A stretch of DNA of 37,767 nucleotides from UBA7398 sp947491605 (GTDB lineage: Bacteria; Actinomycetota; Actinomycetes; Nanopelagicales; Nanopelagicaceae): contig CANLJW010000008.1 of NCBI GenBank assembly GCA_947491605.1, positions 1 to 37,767 of the forward strand, in the 5' to 3' direction. Position 1 is the stretch's first letter, and every line of letters starts with the position of its first letter. Below, one piece after another: positions 15,485 through 24,163 of this stretch. The notes beneath the pieces are model-generated. The model did not search any database. It saw only the letters and a list, made by a program, of their open reading frames with translations, and was not told where the DNA came from. Position numbers and translations under genes: made by a program.

Positions 15485-17103
15485 TTACATTTAAAAATGT
15501 TTCTTTAATCTATCCAAATGCGCAACGCACCATATTGGAAGCGTTAAATTTCGAAGTTTTCGAAGGTGAATTGGTACTTGTAATTGGACATACTGGTGCG
15601 GGTAAAAGTTCACTAATCAAATTGATAAATGGTTTAGTGCCGCATCACACCGGTGGAATTCTTACCGGCGAGATAACGGTAGCGGGCCGTTCAACTCGGG
15701 AATTAAAACCCGGACAACTTTCCGATGTAATTGGGATTGTTGGACAAAATCCAATAAACGGTTTTGTCACAGATGTTGTGGAAGAAGAGATTGCTTTTGG
15801 TTTAGAAACAATGGGAATTGCACCTGAAATCATGCGAAAGCGAGTTGAAGAAGTTTTAGATTTGTTGAGCCTAGCGCCGTTGCGAAATCGTGAGATTGCA
15901 ACGCTAAGCGGCGGCGAACAACAACGAGTCGCTATTGGCGCAGCTCTGGTATTAAACCCAAAAGTTTTATTATTAGATGAACCTACTAGCGCCTTGGATC
16001 CAATCGCCGCCGAAGAGGTTCTTTCAATCCTGCATAGATTGGTTCATGATTTGGGTTTAACAGTCATCTTGGCCGAACATCGATTAGAGCGCGTAATCCA
16101 ATTTGCAGATCGGATCATGCGAATTGGCGATGATGGTGAAGTTGCAATCGGAAAGCCTGGTGAAATTCTAGAAGACTCCCCAATCGCTCCACCCATAGTT
16201 AACCTCGCAAAAGCGCTAGATCTTTCAGAGATTTCATTATCGGTACGCGAACTTCGCCGCCGAACCGAATCAATCAGAGAGTTGTTGCAAGATTTGCCGT
16301 TGCCGACAAAAATCGCCGAGAGTGAAAGCGAAATATTGCTTTCGCTAAATAATGTTTCGGTCAAATACGATGCGAAATATGCGCTCTCCAATATTTCCTT
16401 TGAAATTAAACGCGGTGAAGTTGTTGCGTTGATGGGGAGAAACGGCGCCGGTAAATCTTCACTCTTGCGTAGCGCGGTAGGAAAGAGCCCGATTATTTCT
16501 GGAACTGTGTTAATTAATGGAATAAATCCTGTGAAATTAACCGGAAAAAATTTAATCCGTCATGTTGGTTACGTGCCGCAAGAACCAGGTGATTTGTTAT
16601 ATGGCCAGAGTGTTAAAGCAGAATGTGAATTAGCTGATAACGATAACGGCGTGCCGGTTGGGACTACCCAAACAATTTATGAGAACTTGATGGCGATTCC
16701 AAATCTAAATGCGCATCCGCGCGATTTATCAGAAGGGCAACGTCTGGGTTTAGCGCTTAGCGTGATTCTCTCCGCTAACCCAGATTTAATAATTCTAGAC
16801 GAACCCACTCGGGGTTTGGATTATGTTGCAAAGAATAAACTGATAAAGATTTTGCAGAAATTAGTTGTAGATTCTAACCAACAGAGAAGTGTGGTAATTG
16901 CTACGCACGATGTAGAACTAGTGGCTGAAGTAGCCGAGCGCGTTATTTTCTTAGCTGAAGGCGAAATCGTCGCCAATGGTACAACTCGTGAAGTTCTGAC
17001 TTCCTCACCAGCATTCGCTCCACAAGTAACAAAAGTATTAGCGCCAGCTGCGTGGTTAACGGTTTCTGAGGTAGTAGCTGCCCTCGATCGGAACGCTATA
17101 TGA
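15481..17103 (+). CDS. fused double ATPase of the ECF transporter (EcfA1-EcfA2)
   Basis: 540-aa protein with two ABC ATPase domains in one chain. The first has Walker A GHTGAGKSS (36-44), signature LSGGEQQRVAIG and Walker B VLLLDEPTSALD. The second has GRNGAGKSS, a modified signature LSEGQRLGLAL and LIILDEPTRGLD, each with an H-loop histidine (AEHRLE, ATHDVE). Many ECF systems use two separate ATPase genes; fusion is common in actinobacterial dedicated systems. It overlaps the neighbouring genes by four bases on each side (ATGA). It powers uptake of the riboswitch ligand, most likely cobalamin. Confidence 0.92.
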   Translation: MITFKNVSLIYPNAQRTILEALNFEVFEGELVLVIGHTGAGKSSLIKLINGLVPHHTGGILTGEITVAGRSTRELKPGQLSDVIGIVGQNPINGFVTDVVEEEIAFGLETMGIAPEIMRKRVEEVLDLLSLAPLRNREIATLSGGEQQRVAIGAALVLNPKVLLLDEPTSALDPIAAEEVLSILHRLVHDLGLTVILAEHRLERVIQFADRIMRIGDDGEVAIGKPGEILEDSPIAPPIVNLAKALDLSEISLSVRELRRRTESIRELLQDLPLPTKIAESESEILLSLNNVSVKYDAKYALSNISFEIKRGEVVALMGRNGAGKSSLLRSAVGKSPIISGTVLINGINPVKLTGKNLIRHVGYVPQEPGDLLYGQSVKAECELADNDNGVPVGTTQTIYENLMAIPNLNAHPRDLSEGQRLGLALSVILSANPDLIILDEPTRGLDYVAKNKLIKILQKLVVDSNQQRSVVIATHDVELVAEVAERVIFLAEGEIVANGTTREVLTSSPAFAPQVTKVLAPAAWLTVSEVVAALDRNAI

Positions 17104-17897
17104 AAATTCGGTTTCCATTATTAACTTTTGCAAGTATTTTCGGTGTAATTGCTTTTACGTGGCCATTATATTTTCCGAGCCAATCCATTCCTGGAATTTC
17201 ACAATCATTCTTAAACCCAACAAGCGCTAAGTGGTTTGCGTTGATTATCGCTGCTGCAGCAATCGCACTAGTTGCAATTGAGATTAATCGTGGCTTGCTA
17301 GATAGCAAATCGGTTGCCTTGCTTGGAGTTTTAACGGCGCTGGTAGCAGCGCTAAGGCTAATTGGCGCTGGCGCAATCGGGGTTGAGCCAATTTGGTTTT
17401 TGATTATTTTAACTGCGCGGGTATTTGGTACTCGGTTTGGATTTTCACTTGGGGCACTTTCGCTTGGATTATCTGCGCTGCTCACCGGTGGTATCGGTCC
17501 GTGGCTGCCATTTCAAATGATCGCTGCGGCCTGGATTGGGGCTGGCGCCGGGTTACTACCGAAACGGTTTCGCGGTAAGAGCGAATTAATAGCGCTCGTT
17601 CTATATGCAATTTTTGCCGCAGCATTTTTCGGAGTTGCGATGGATCTTCAGCTTTGGCCGTGGGTTGCTGGCAGTGATTCACAATTGTCTTTTATTCCGG
17701 GCGGTGAAGTTAGTGCAAATTTGCATAGATTCTTGGTATTTCATTTTGCAACTGCGATGGCGTGGGATATTCCACGAGCGATATTTACCAGCGCACTTAT
17801 TATCGTTACTGCGAAACCAGTCCTTGGATCACTACGCCGGGCAAATTTAAAGTTAAACCCTATTTCACGTGTGATTGCACAAACGGTGGCTTCGTAA
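17100..17897 (+). CDS. ECF transporter S component, predicted cobalamin-specific
   Basis: 265-aa polytopic membrane protein with about six hydrophobic segments, encoded last in the ECF operon. It contains the glycine/alanine-rich FGFSLGALSLGLSALLTGGIGPWLPFQMI stretch (read in parts: FSLGALSLGLSALL, then GGIGPWLPFQM) typical of ECF substrate-binding subunits. The cobalamin riboswitch upstream is the reason to predict B12 or a corrinoid precursor as substrate; the sequence alone does not prove it. A segment after residue 180 (DLQLWPW...SQLSFIPGG) is predicted outside the membrane. Its last 38 bp overlap the gcvT 3' end on the opposite strand. Confidence 0.82.
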   Translation: MKIRFPLLTFASIFGVIAFTWPLYFPSQSIPGISQSFLNPTSAKWFALIIAAAAIALVAIEINRGLLDSKSVALLGVLTALVAALRLIGAGAIGVEPIWFLIILTARVFGTRFGFSLGALSLGLSALLTGGIGPWLPFQMIAAAWIGAGAGLLPKRFRGKSELIALVLYAIFAAAFFGVAMDLQLWPWVAGSDSQLSFIPGGEVSANLHRFLVFHFATAMAWDIPRAIFTSALIIVTAKPVLGSLRRANLKLNPISRVIAQTVAS

Positions 17898-18960
17898 CAA
17901 CTGCGCTACTTTCGCGACCACGTACATCGATAGTTACGGTATCCCCAATTGCAATCTTTGGGTCTAATAAAGCTAGCGCAATTCCCACCCGTAACGTTGG
18001 GGAGAAAGTTCCGCTAGTGATTTCACCGATTATCGCTGCGCCACTTTTCACGGTCATGCCACCACGCGGAATCCCGCGGTCCAGTGATTTCAAACCTCTA
18101 AGGATCCGATTTGGGCCACTTAATTTCTCACGGTCAGCAATCGATTTACCCCAAAAATTTTGCTTCTTCCACCCAATCGCCCAACTCGCATTTGCTTGCA
18201 TCGGCGTTATATCTAGCGAAAGTTCATGGCCGTGTAATGGATAACCCATTTCAGTTCGGAGCGTATCTCTAGCTCCCAATCCACAAACTCGACCATCAAA
18301 AGATTTAATACCTTCTGCTAATAGATCCCAAATTTTTTCGGCATCTTGCCATGCTGGTAGCAATTCATAACCCTGTTCTCCGGTGTAACCAGTTCGACAA
18401 ATGATGGTCCGAATTCCGGCGATTGTGATTTCCGAGAATGCCATGTAACCCAGTGATATATCTACCCCCAAGTTTTTTAATACTGCCTCCGCTTTCGGAC
18501 CTTGAATTGCGATGACCGCAAAATTACTATGTAAATTCTTTACCGAGATTCCTACGGGTGCGACCGCAGAAATTGCGGCTACGACTGCGGTGGTATTTGA
18601 TGCATTCGGAATTAAAAAAAGATTCTCTGCGGACTTACGATAAACAATTAAATCATCGATTACGCCACCAGATTTATCGTCGCAGAGCATGGTGTATTGC
18701 GCTTGGCCATCGGTAATTTTTGTTAGATCATTTGTAATTAAGTTATTTAAGAATTCCAGTGCCCCGGCACCAACAATCTCAGCTTTCCCAAGATGCGAGA
18801 CATCGAAAATTCCGACGCGTTCTCGAACTGCTGTATGTTCGGCAATAACCCCGCCCCCAGTCGTAGCTGGATATTCAATGGGCATATCCCAACCGCCAAA
18901 ATCGGCTAATTTTGCAGAAAGCGCGAGATGGCGTTGATGTAATGGCGAATAGAGGCTCAT
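17860..18960 (-). CDS. gcvT: aminomethyltransferase, glycine cleavage system T protein
   Basis: It transfers the methylene group from the lipoate-bound aminomethyl of GcvH to tetrahydrofolate, releasing ammonia. 366 aa. Motifs include FGGWDMPIEY near the N-terminus, VSHLGK, GGVIDDLIVYR with the catalytic Asp, and ARDTLRTEMGYPLHGHEL. gcvP and gcvH are not in this window. It is monocistronic, with minus-strand TAGGTT exactly six bases before the ATG. Its 3' end overlaps the S-component gene by 38 bp on the other strand. It neighbours pepA as in mycobacteria. Confidence 0.95.
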   Translation of the reverse strand: MSLYSPLHQRHLALSAKLADFGGWDMPIEYPATTGGGVIAEHTAVRERVGIFDVSHLGKAEIVGAGALEFLNNLITNDLTKITDGQAQYTMLCDDKSGGVIDDLIVYRKSAENLFLIPNASNTTAVVAAISAVAPVGISVKNLHSNFAVIAIQGPKAEAVLKNLGVDISLGYMAFSEITIAGIRTIICRTGYTGEQGYELLPAWQDAEKIWDLLAEGIKSFDGRVCGLGARDTLRTEMGYPLHGHELSLDITPMQANASWAIGWKKQNFWGKSIADREKLSGPNRILRGLKSLDRGIPRGGMTVKSGAAIIGEITSGTFSPTLRVGIALALLDPKIAIGDTVTIDVRGRESSAVVTKPPFVQSHVK

Positions 18961-18966
18961 TCCAAT

Positions 18967-18972
18967 AACCTA
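18967..18972 (-). promoter_or_regulatory. -10 element, leaderless gcvT promoter
   Basis: Minus-strand TAGGTT, then ATTGGA, then ATG at 18960. Confidence 0.55.
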
Positions 18973-18985
18973 CCGCTCGTAGGGA

Positions 18986-18991
18986 TATATT
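18986..18991 (+). promoter_or_regulatory. probable -10 element of pepA, leadered
   Basis: TATATT would start transcription near 18998, giving a ~19-nt leader that carries GAGAGG just before the ATG. It contrasts with the leaderless neighbour gcvT. Confidence 0.45.
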
Positions 18992-19016
18992 TCCGAATCT
19001 TGGCGAGAGGCGTTTC

Positions 19017-20519
19017 ATGACAACTATTCGACTTACTGAAAATAAGGTCGTTACCGATATTTTGGTAGTCGGACTTGCTCGAAATTCCAAGAGCAAGAAA
19101 CTAGAGATTGAATCTGGCGATATCAAATTAGATGTAAACGAGCTATTGCCAGCTTTAGAAGATATGGGCGCTACTGGCGCTGCCGATGAGATCATTAAAT
19201 TGCCCGGCGCAACTTACAAACTATTAGTCTTATCTGGCTTAGGCGAAACTTCCGTAAATTATTCAACTGAAACGCTGCGCCGGTCCGCAGGCGCTGCTGC
19301 GCGTTCGTTAGCTGGCGCAAAGAGCGCAACATTCGCACTTCCGCACTCTTCTAAAGGCGAATTAGCTGCAATCGCTGAAGGTGCACTGCTTGGTGCATAT
19401 GCATTTGATGAATTTCGCGGCACCTCGAAATCAGAACGTAAAGCGGTACTAGCTGCCGTAACAATTTTCGCTAAATCAGCTAACAGCGCAGAATCTAAAG
19501 CGGCAATCAAACGCGCTAGCATCATCGCGACTAACACCCATATTGTTCGAGATTTAATTAATACACCACCCAGCCATTTAACACCAGAATCTTTCTGCGC
19601 TCGATTTAAGAAAATTGGTTTAGCAGCTGGGTTGAAAGTAGAAATATTTACCGATGCCCAACTTAAAGCACAAGGTTTTGGTGGCATCATCGGAGTCGGA
19701 CAAGGATCAGCAAACCCACCAAGATTGCTCCGCCTTTCATATACCCCGAAGAGCGCCAGTGCGAAAAAAATTAAACGTTACGCATTTATTGGTAAGGGAA
19801 TTACTTTTGATACCGGCGGTTTGGCGCTAAAGCCAGCCCAAGGTATGGAAGCAATGAAATCCGATATGAGCGGCGCGGCTGCTGTGATTGCTGCAGCTAT
19901 CGCAATTGCAGAGTTGAAGTTACCAATCGCAATTGATGCTTGGGCGCCGTTGGCTGAAAATATGCCAAGCGATACTGCGACCCGACCAAGTGATGTCATC
20001 ACAATTTATGGCGGTAAAACTGTCGAAGTATTAAATCCAGATGCAGAGGGTCGACTCGTATTAGCGGATGTGCTTATAAAAGCTGCGGAAGTTGGCGCAA
20101 AAGCTGGCGGGCTAGATGGAATTATCGATGTCGCAACTCTTACCGGCGCTCAAGTTGTTGCTCTTGGAACTCGCACTAGTGCAGTCATGACAAATAATGA
20201 AAAATTGCGGGAAGAATTTCTACTTGCCGCTGAAAAATCGGGCGAGCAATTTTGGCCGATGCCACTTCCAGAAGAATTACGTGCATCACTAGATTCACCG
20301 GTCGCAGATATTGCAAATATCGGTGATCGAATGGGCGGCATGTTAGTTGCTGGATTATTTTTAAAAGAATTCGTTGCCGCAGAATTGCCATGGTTACATC
20401 TAGATATTGCCGGACCGGCTTATAACGAAGCTAAAGCTCATGGATACACCTCGGTTGGTGGCACCGGAGTCTCACTTCGCGCACTAGTTACCTTTGCTGA
20501 GAGTAAATCTGAATTATAA
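19017..20519 (+). CDS. pepA: leucyl aminopeptidase, M17 family
   Basis: Two-metal cytosolic exopeptidase that removes N-terminal residues from peptides, 500 aa. Metal and active-site residues are all present: K260, D265 (KGITFDTGG), K272, D283, and D342, E344, R346 in NPDAEGRLVLAD, the family signature. The poorly conserved N-terminal macrodomain-like half is residues 1-170. It has a Shine-Dalgarno (GAGAGG) six bases before the ATG, so it is not leaderless. lpdA follows after 60 nt with its own probable promoter. Confidence 0.95.
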   Translation: MTTIRLTENKVVTDILVVGLARNSKSKKLEIESGDIKLDVNELLPALEDMGATGAADEIIKLPGATYKLLVLSGLGETSVNYSTETLRRSAGAAARSLAGAKSATFALPHSSKGELAAIAEGALLGAYAFDEFRGTSKSERKAVLAAVTIFAKSANSAESKAAIKRASIIATNTHIVRDLINTPPSHLTPESFCARFKKIGLAAGLKVEIFTDAQLKAQGFGGIIGVGQGSANPPRLLRLSYTPKSASAKKIKRYAFIGKGITFDTGGLALKPAQGMEAMKSDMSGAAAVIAAAIAIAELKLPIAIDAWAPLAENMPSDTATRPSDVITIYGGKTVEVLNPDAEGRLVLADVLIKAAEVGAKAGGLDGIIDVATLTGAQVVALGTRTSAVMTNNEKLREEFLLAAEKSGEQFWPMPLPEELRASLDSPVADIANIGDRMGGMLVAGLFLKEFVAAELPWLHLDIAGPAYNEAKAHGYTSVGGTGVSLRALVTFAESKSEL

Positions 20520-20532
20520 ATCTGGTTCCAAT

Positions 20533-20538
20533 GCTGGC
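20533..20538 (+). promoter_or_regulatory. possible -10 element of lpdA
   Basis: TAGGGT would give a leader of roughly 35 nt containing GAGAGAGGGAT before the GTG at 20580. Confidence 0.35.
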
Positions 20539-20579
20539 AAGATAGGGTTTGAATTAAGTAACGAGAGAGGGATCTACTA

Positions 20580-21947
20580 GTGGCTGAGTTTGATTTAGTA
20601 ATTCTTGGTGGCGGCAGCGGCGGATATGCAGCGGCGCTAAGAAGTTCCCAACTTGGATTATCGGTAGCCCTAATCGAAGCAGGAAAACTCGGCGGTACTT
20701 GCTTACATCGCGGTTGCATTCCGACCAAAGCACTTTTGCATGCGGGAGAAATAGCCGATAGCACAAGGCATGCCGGCGAATATGGCGTTAAAGCCGAATT
20801 CATCGCGATGGATATGGTGGCGGTCAACGCTTATAAAGATGGCGTAGTGGCTCGCCTACATAAAGGTTTGCAAGGTTTAGTTAAGTCCCGAAATGTAACT
20901 TTCATCGAAGGCCACGGAAAATTAGTGGCAGCAAATACCGTCGAAGTCAACGGCGAAAAATACATTGGTAAAAATGTAATTCTAGCCACGGGTTCATATC
21001 CAAAAACTCTTCCAGGGCTAGAAATAGATGGCACTGTAATCATTACTAGCGAAGAAGCAATTAATTTAGATCGCGTACCAAAGAGCGTGATCGTTCTTGG
21101 TGGTGGCGTTATTGGTTGTGAATTTGCATCAGTCTGGAAATCTTTTGGAGCTGAAGTCACAATCATCGAAGGGCTCTCGCACTTAGTGGCGCTCGAAGAC
21201 GAATCTTCCAGCAAGCAATTAGAACGCGCATTCCGAAAACGCGGCATCAATTTTGAACTTGGTATTAAATTCAAGAGCGCTACCAAATCGAAAACCGGCG
21301 TTGAAGTCACACTTGAAGATGGTAAAACATTTACCGCGGAAGTCTTGTTGGTTGCAGTTGGGCGTGGGCCAGTTTCTACAAATATTGGTTACGAAGAGCA
21401 AGGAATTAAAATGGAGCGCGGTTACGTAATAGTTGATGATAAATGCCGCACCAGCGTTCCAGGCGTTTGGGCAGTTGGCGATTTGATTCCAACGCTCCAA
21501 TTAGCACACGTTGGTTTCGCTGAAGGAATATTGGTAGCCGAAGAGATTGCTGGATTAAATCCGCGGCCAATTAATTACAACGGCGTTCCTAGAGTTACTT
21601 ATTCTGAACCTGAAGTTGCCTCAGTTGGGCTAACCACAGCGCAAGCTAAAGCAGCTGGACATGACGTGGTTGAATTAAATTACGATCTTGCTGGAAATGG
21701 TAAAGCCCAAATTCTGAAAACTGCCGGATCGGTAAAGTTAGTAGCGGAAAAAAATGGACCGGTACTTGGAATTCATATGGTTGGTGCACGAGTTGGCGAA
21801 TTAATTGCCGAAGCACAATTAATTTACAACTGGGAAGCCCAAGCATCCGATGTCGCTAATCTGATTCACGCTCACCCAACCCTCTCGGAGGCGATGGGCG
21901 AAGCGCATTTAGCGCTGGCTGGAAAACCTCTACACGCCCATGGATAG
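20580..21947 (+). CDS. lpdA: dihydrolipoyl dehydrogenase (E3)
   Basis: It reoxidises dihydrolipoyl groups of 2-oxoacid dehydrogenases and the glycine cleavage system with FAD and NAD. 455 aa. The FAD motif GGGSGGYAA is at 10-18, the redox disulfide C41/C46 in GGTCLHRGCIPTKALLH, the NAD motif GGGVIGCEFAS near 178, and the active-site pair H432-E437 in HPTLSE. The start is GTG 20580 with GAGAGAGGG about 8 nt upstream. The E2 gene follows after 48 nt. It can serve the E2 encoded next and also the GcvT pathway. Confidence 0.95.
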   Translation: MAEFDLVILGGGSGGYAAALRSSQLGLSVALIEAGKLGGTCLHRGCIPTKALLHAGEIADSTRHAGEYGVKAEFIAMDMVAVNAYKDGVVARLHKGLQGLVKSRNVTFIEGHGKLVAANTVEVNGEKYIGKNVILATGSYPKTLPGLEIDGTVIITSEEAINLDRVPKSVIVLGGGVIGCEFASVWKSFGAEVTIIEGLSHLVALEDESSSKQLERAFRKRGINFELGIKFKSATKSKTGVEVTLEDGKTFTAEVLLVAVGRGPVSTNIGYEEQGIKMERGYVIVDDKCRTSVPGVWAVGDLIPTLQLAHVGFAEGILVAEEIAGLNPRPINYNGVPRVTYSEPEVASVGLTTAQAKAAGHDVVELNYDLAGNGKAQILKTAGSVKLVAEKNGPVLGIHMVGARVGELIAEAQLIYNWEAQASDVANLIHAHPTLSEAMGEAHLALAGKPLHAHG

Positions 21948-21995
21948 AATTATGACCTTGGCATTAACGCACCGAGCTTTTAAAGGAGCAACGAG

Positions 21996-23276
21996 ATGAG
22001 TTTTTCAGTAAAGATGCCGGCACTTGGTGAGAGCGTAAGTGAAGGCACAGTTACTCGTTGGTTAAAAAAAGAGGGCGACCAAGTTGCGCTAGACGAACCA
22101 CTCCTAGAAGTTTCTACGGACAAAGTTGATACTGAAATTCCATCACCTGCTGCTGGTACGTTAGAGAAAATTTTAGTTCAAGTAGATACTACGGTCGCTG
22201 TAGGAACAGATTTAGCTTTAATTTCAGAGGGCGCTACTGCGGTTGCAGCGCCAGTTGTTGCAGCGCCAGTTGTTGCAGCGCCAGTTGTTGCAGCGCCAGT
22301 TGTTGCAGCGCCAGTTGTTGCAGCGCCAGTTGTTGCAGCGCCAGTAGAGGATTCTTATGTAACGCCGATTGTTAGAAAATTAGCAACTGAAAGCGGAGTC
22401 GATTTATCAAAAGTTAAAGGAAGCGGAGTTGGCGGCCGGATCCGAAAAGAGGATGTTATGGCGGCAGCACCTCGGCCATCGGCAGCTCCAGTTGCACCAC
22501 AAGCGGCTAATAGCGCGCCAGCAACTTCACGTACCTCTACCCCGGTAGCAGTTTCACCACTTCGTGGTACCAGCGCAAAGATGTCGCGCTTGCGTAAAGT
22601 TATTGCGGCTCGCATGGTTGAGTCGTTACAAGTCGGCGCCCAATTAACCACTGTGGTTGAAGTCGATATTACAAAAATTACACGATTACGAGATCGTTCT
22701 AAAGCTAACTTTGAATCCCGTGAAGGAGTTAAGTTAACTTTCTTGCCATTTTTTACCGTTGCAGTTTGTGAAGCGCTAAAGCAACACCCAGTTGTTAATT
22801 CTTCACTCGATGGTGACGTCGTTACTTATCACGGTGCCGAGCACCTTGGAATTGCAGTAGATACTGAACGCGGATTATTAGTTCCAGTAATTAGAGATGC
22901 TGGCGATTTAAATATGGGCGGAATTGCACGAAAAATTTCGGATGTTGCGGCCCGAACTCGCGATAGCAAAATTTCGCCTGAAGAATTAGGTGGCGGTACA
23001 TTCACCATTACAAACACCGGAAGTCGTGGTGCGCTTTTTGACACACCAATTATCAATCAACCACAAGTCGCAATCCTTGGAATTGGCGCAGTTGTAAAAC
23101 GGCCAATGGTTGTGAAAAGCGAAGATGGTGGCGAAACCATTGCGATTCGCTCCATGGTTTATTTAGCACTTTCTTATGATCACCGAATTGTTGATGGCGC
23201 AGATGCCGCGCGATTTTTAACCACACTGAAAGAGCGACTTGAAGATGGTCGTTTTGAATCTGACCTAGGGCTTTAG
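21996..23276 (+). CDS. sucB: dihydrolipoamide acyltransferase (E2) of a 2-oxoacid dehydrogenase
   Basis: Core of a 2-oxoacid dehydrogenase complex, 426 aa. It has one lipoyl domain (Lys43 in TDKVDTEIP), an Ala/Pro/Val linker, an E3-binding domain (TPIVRKLATESGVDLSKVKG), a second linker and the CoA-acyltransferase domain with His396 and Asp400 in YDHRIVDG. The strong ribosome binding site AAAGGAG precedes the ATG. The first linker is encoded by seven near-perfect 15-bp repeats. By position it corresponds to mycobacterial dlaT, so it may serve pyruvate rather than 2-oxoglutarate. Lipoylation by LipB and LipA encoded nearby is expected. Confidence 0.93.
   Translation: MSFSVKMPALGESVSEGTVTRWLKKEGDQVALDEPLLEVSTDKVDTEIPSPAAGTLEKILVQVDTTVAVGTDLALISEGATAVAAPVVAAPVVAAPVVAAPVVAAPVVAAPVVAAPVEDSYVTPIVRKLATESGVDLSKVKGSGVGGRIRKEDVMAAAPRPSAAPVAPQAANSAPATSRTSTPVAVSPLRGTSAKMSRLRKVIAARMVESLQVGAQLTTVVEVDITKITRLRDRSKANFESREGVKLTFLPFFTVAVCEALKQHPVVNSSLDGDVVTYHGAEHLGIAVDTERGLLVPVIRDAGDLNMGGIARKISDVAARTRDSKISPEELGGGTFTITNTGSRGALFDTPIINQPQVAILGIGAVVKRPMVVKSEDGGETIAIRSMVYLALSYDHRIVDGADAARFLTTLKERLEDGRFESDLGL
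22242..22346 (+). repeat. seven-copy 15-bp tandem repeat in the E2 linker
   Basis: The unit GTTGCAGCGCCAGTT repeats with period 15 from 22242; later units are identical and only the last differs at its 3' end. It encodes (A/V)VAAP repeats in frame. The identity at third codon positions suggests recent slippage or gene conversion rather than old amino-acid selection. It is not a CRISPR array. Confidence 0.95.
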
Positions 23277-24163
23277 TGCGTCCGCCACAACGAATCGCAA
23301 TAACTGGCGCTTCCGGATTAATCGGAACAGCTCTAGTTGGATTGTTAAAATCTGAAGGTCATACCGTGCAAAGATTGGTTCGTCGTCCGGTGGTATCCCC
23401 TGACGAAGTAACTTGGGATCCAGCGGCTGGAACAGTTGATTTAGCGCCACTTGAAGGTGTTAATGCAATTATTCATTTAGCTGGCGCAGGTGTAAGTGAT
23501 AAGCGATGGAACGCAAAATACCGTGCAACTATTTTGAATTCGCGATTACTTGGAACTACGGCAATTGCAAATGCGGCAGCAACTTTGAAACCCGAAGTAT
23601 TTATCTCAGCTAGTGCAATCGGCTGGTATGGCGAAACTGGTAATCGCGCTGTAACCGAAAACGACCGAGGTGGCGATGACTTTCTTGCAGCAGTCTGTCG
23701 GGAATGGGAAGCAGCCGCAGATCTTGCTGGCGATGTTCGTACAGTAAAAATTCGTACCGGCTTAGTTTTAGATCCAACAGGTGGTGCACTCGGCAAAATG
23801 TTGCCACTCTTCCGATTAGGTTTAGGTGGAAAATTAGGAAATGGAAAACAATGGTGGTCTTGGATAACTCTGCATGATCAACTACGAGCAATTAGATTTT
23901 TATTGGAGAACGCGATTGAGGGTCCAGTTAATTTAACATCACCTAATCCAGCTACAAATCAAGAGTTCACTGCGGCCTTAGCCCGTGCAATGCACCGCCC
24001 CGCACTATTTCCAGCCCCAGCAATTGCATTGAAAATAGCCATGGGCGGATTTTCAACTGAAGTTCTTGGATCTAAGAAGATTCTTCCGGAGAAATTGTTA
24101 GCAGTTGGCTTCAATTTCGATTATCCACATTTAGCTAGCGCACTAACTGCCTTGATTGATTAA
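23276..24163 (+). CDS. TIGR01777-type SDR epimerase (Rv2216-like)
   Basis: 295-aa extended-SDR protein of the TIGR01777 family, whose reaction is unknown. The NAD(P) motif GASGLIG is at 11-17, followed by NAIIHLAGAGVSDKRW and SASAIGWYG, the family's modified active site. A C-terminal segment with ILPEKLLAVGFNFDYP matches DUF1731. It starts at a GTG overlapping the E2 stop by one base (TAGTG), so translation is coupled. The same E2-TIGR01777-lipB order exists in mycobacteria as I recall. Its stop lies in a TTAA shared with the convergent gene. Confidence 0.88.
   Translation: MRPPQRIAITGASGLIGTALVGLLKSEGHTVQRLVRRPVVSPDEVTWDPAAGTVDLAPLEGVNAIIHLAGAGVSDKRWNAKYRATILNSRLLGTTAIANAAATLKPEVFISASAIGWYGETGNRAVTENDRGGDDFLAAVCREWEAAADLAGDVRTVKIRTGLVLDPTGGALGKMLPLFRLGLGGKLGNGKQWWSWITLHDQLRAIRFLLENAIEGPVNLTSPNPATNQEFTAALARAMHRPALFPAPAIALKIAMGGFSTEVLGSKKILPEKLLAVGFNFDYPHLASALTALID

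Noticed and set aside
22242..22346. Regular short repeats that might be a CRISPR array
   Set aside because: They are directly adjacent without spacers and encode the in-frame linker of the E2 protein.
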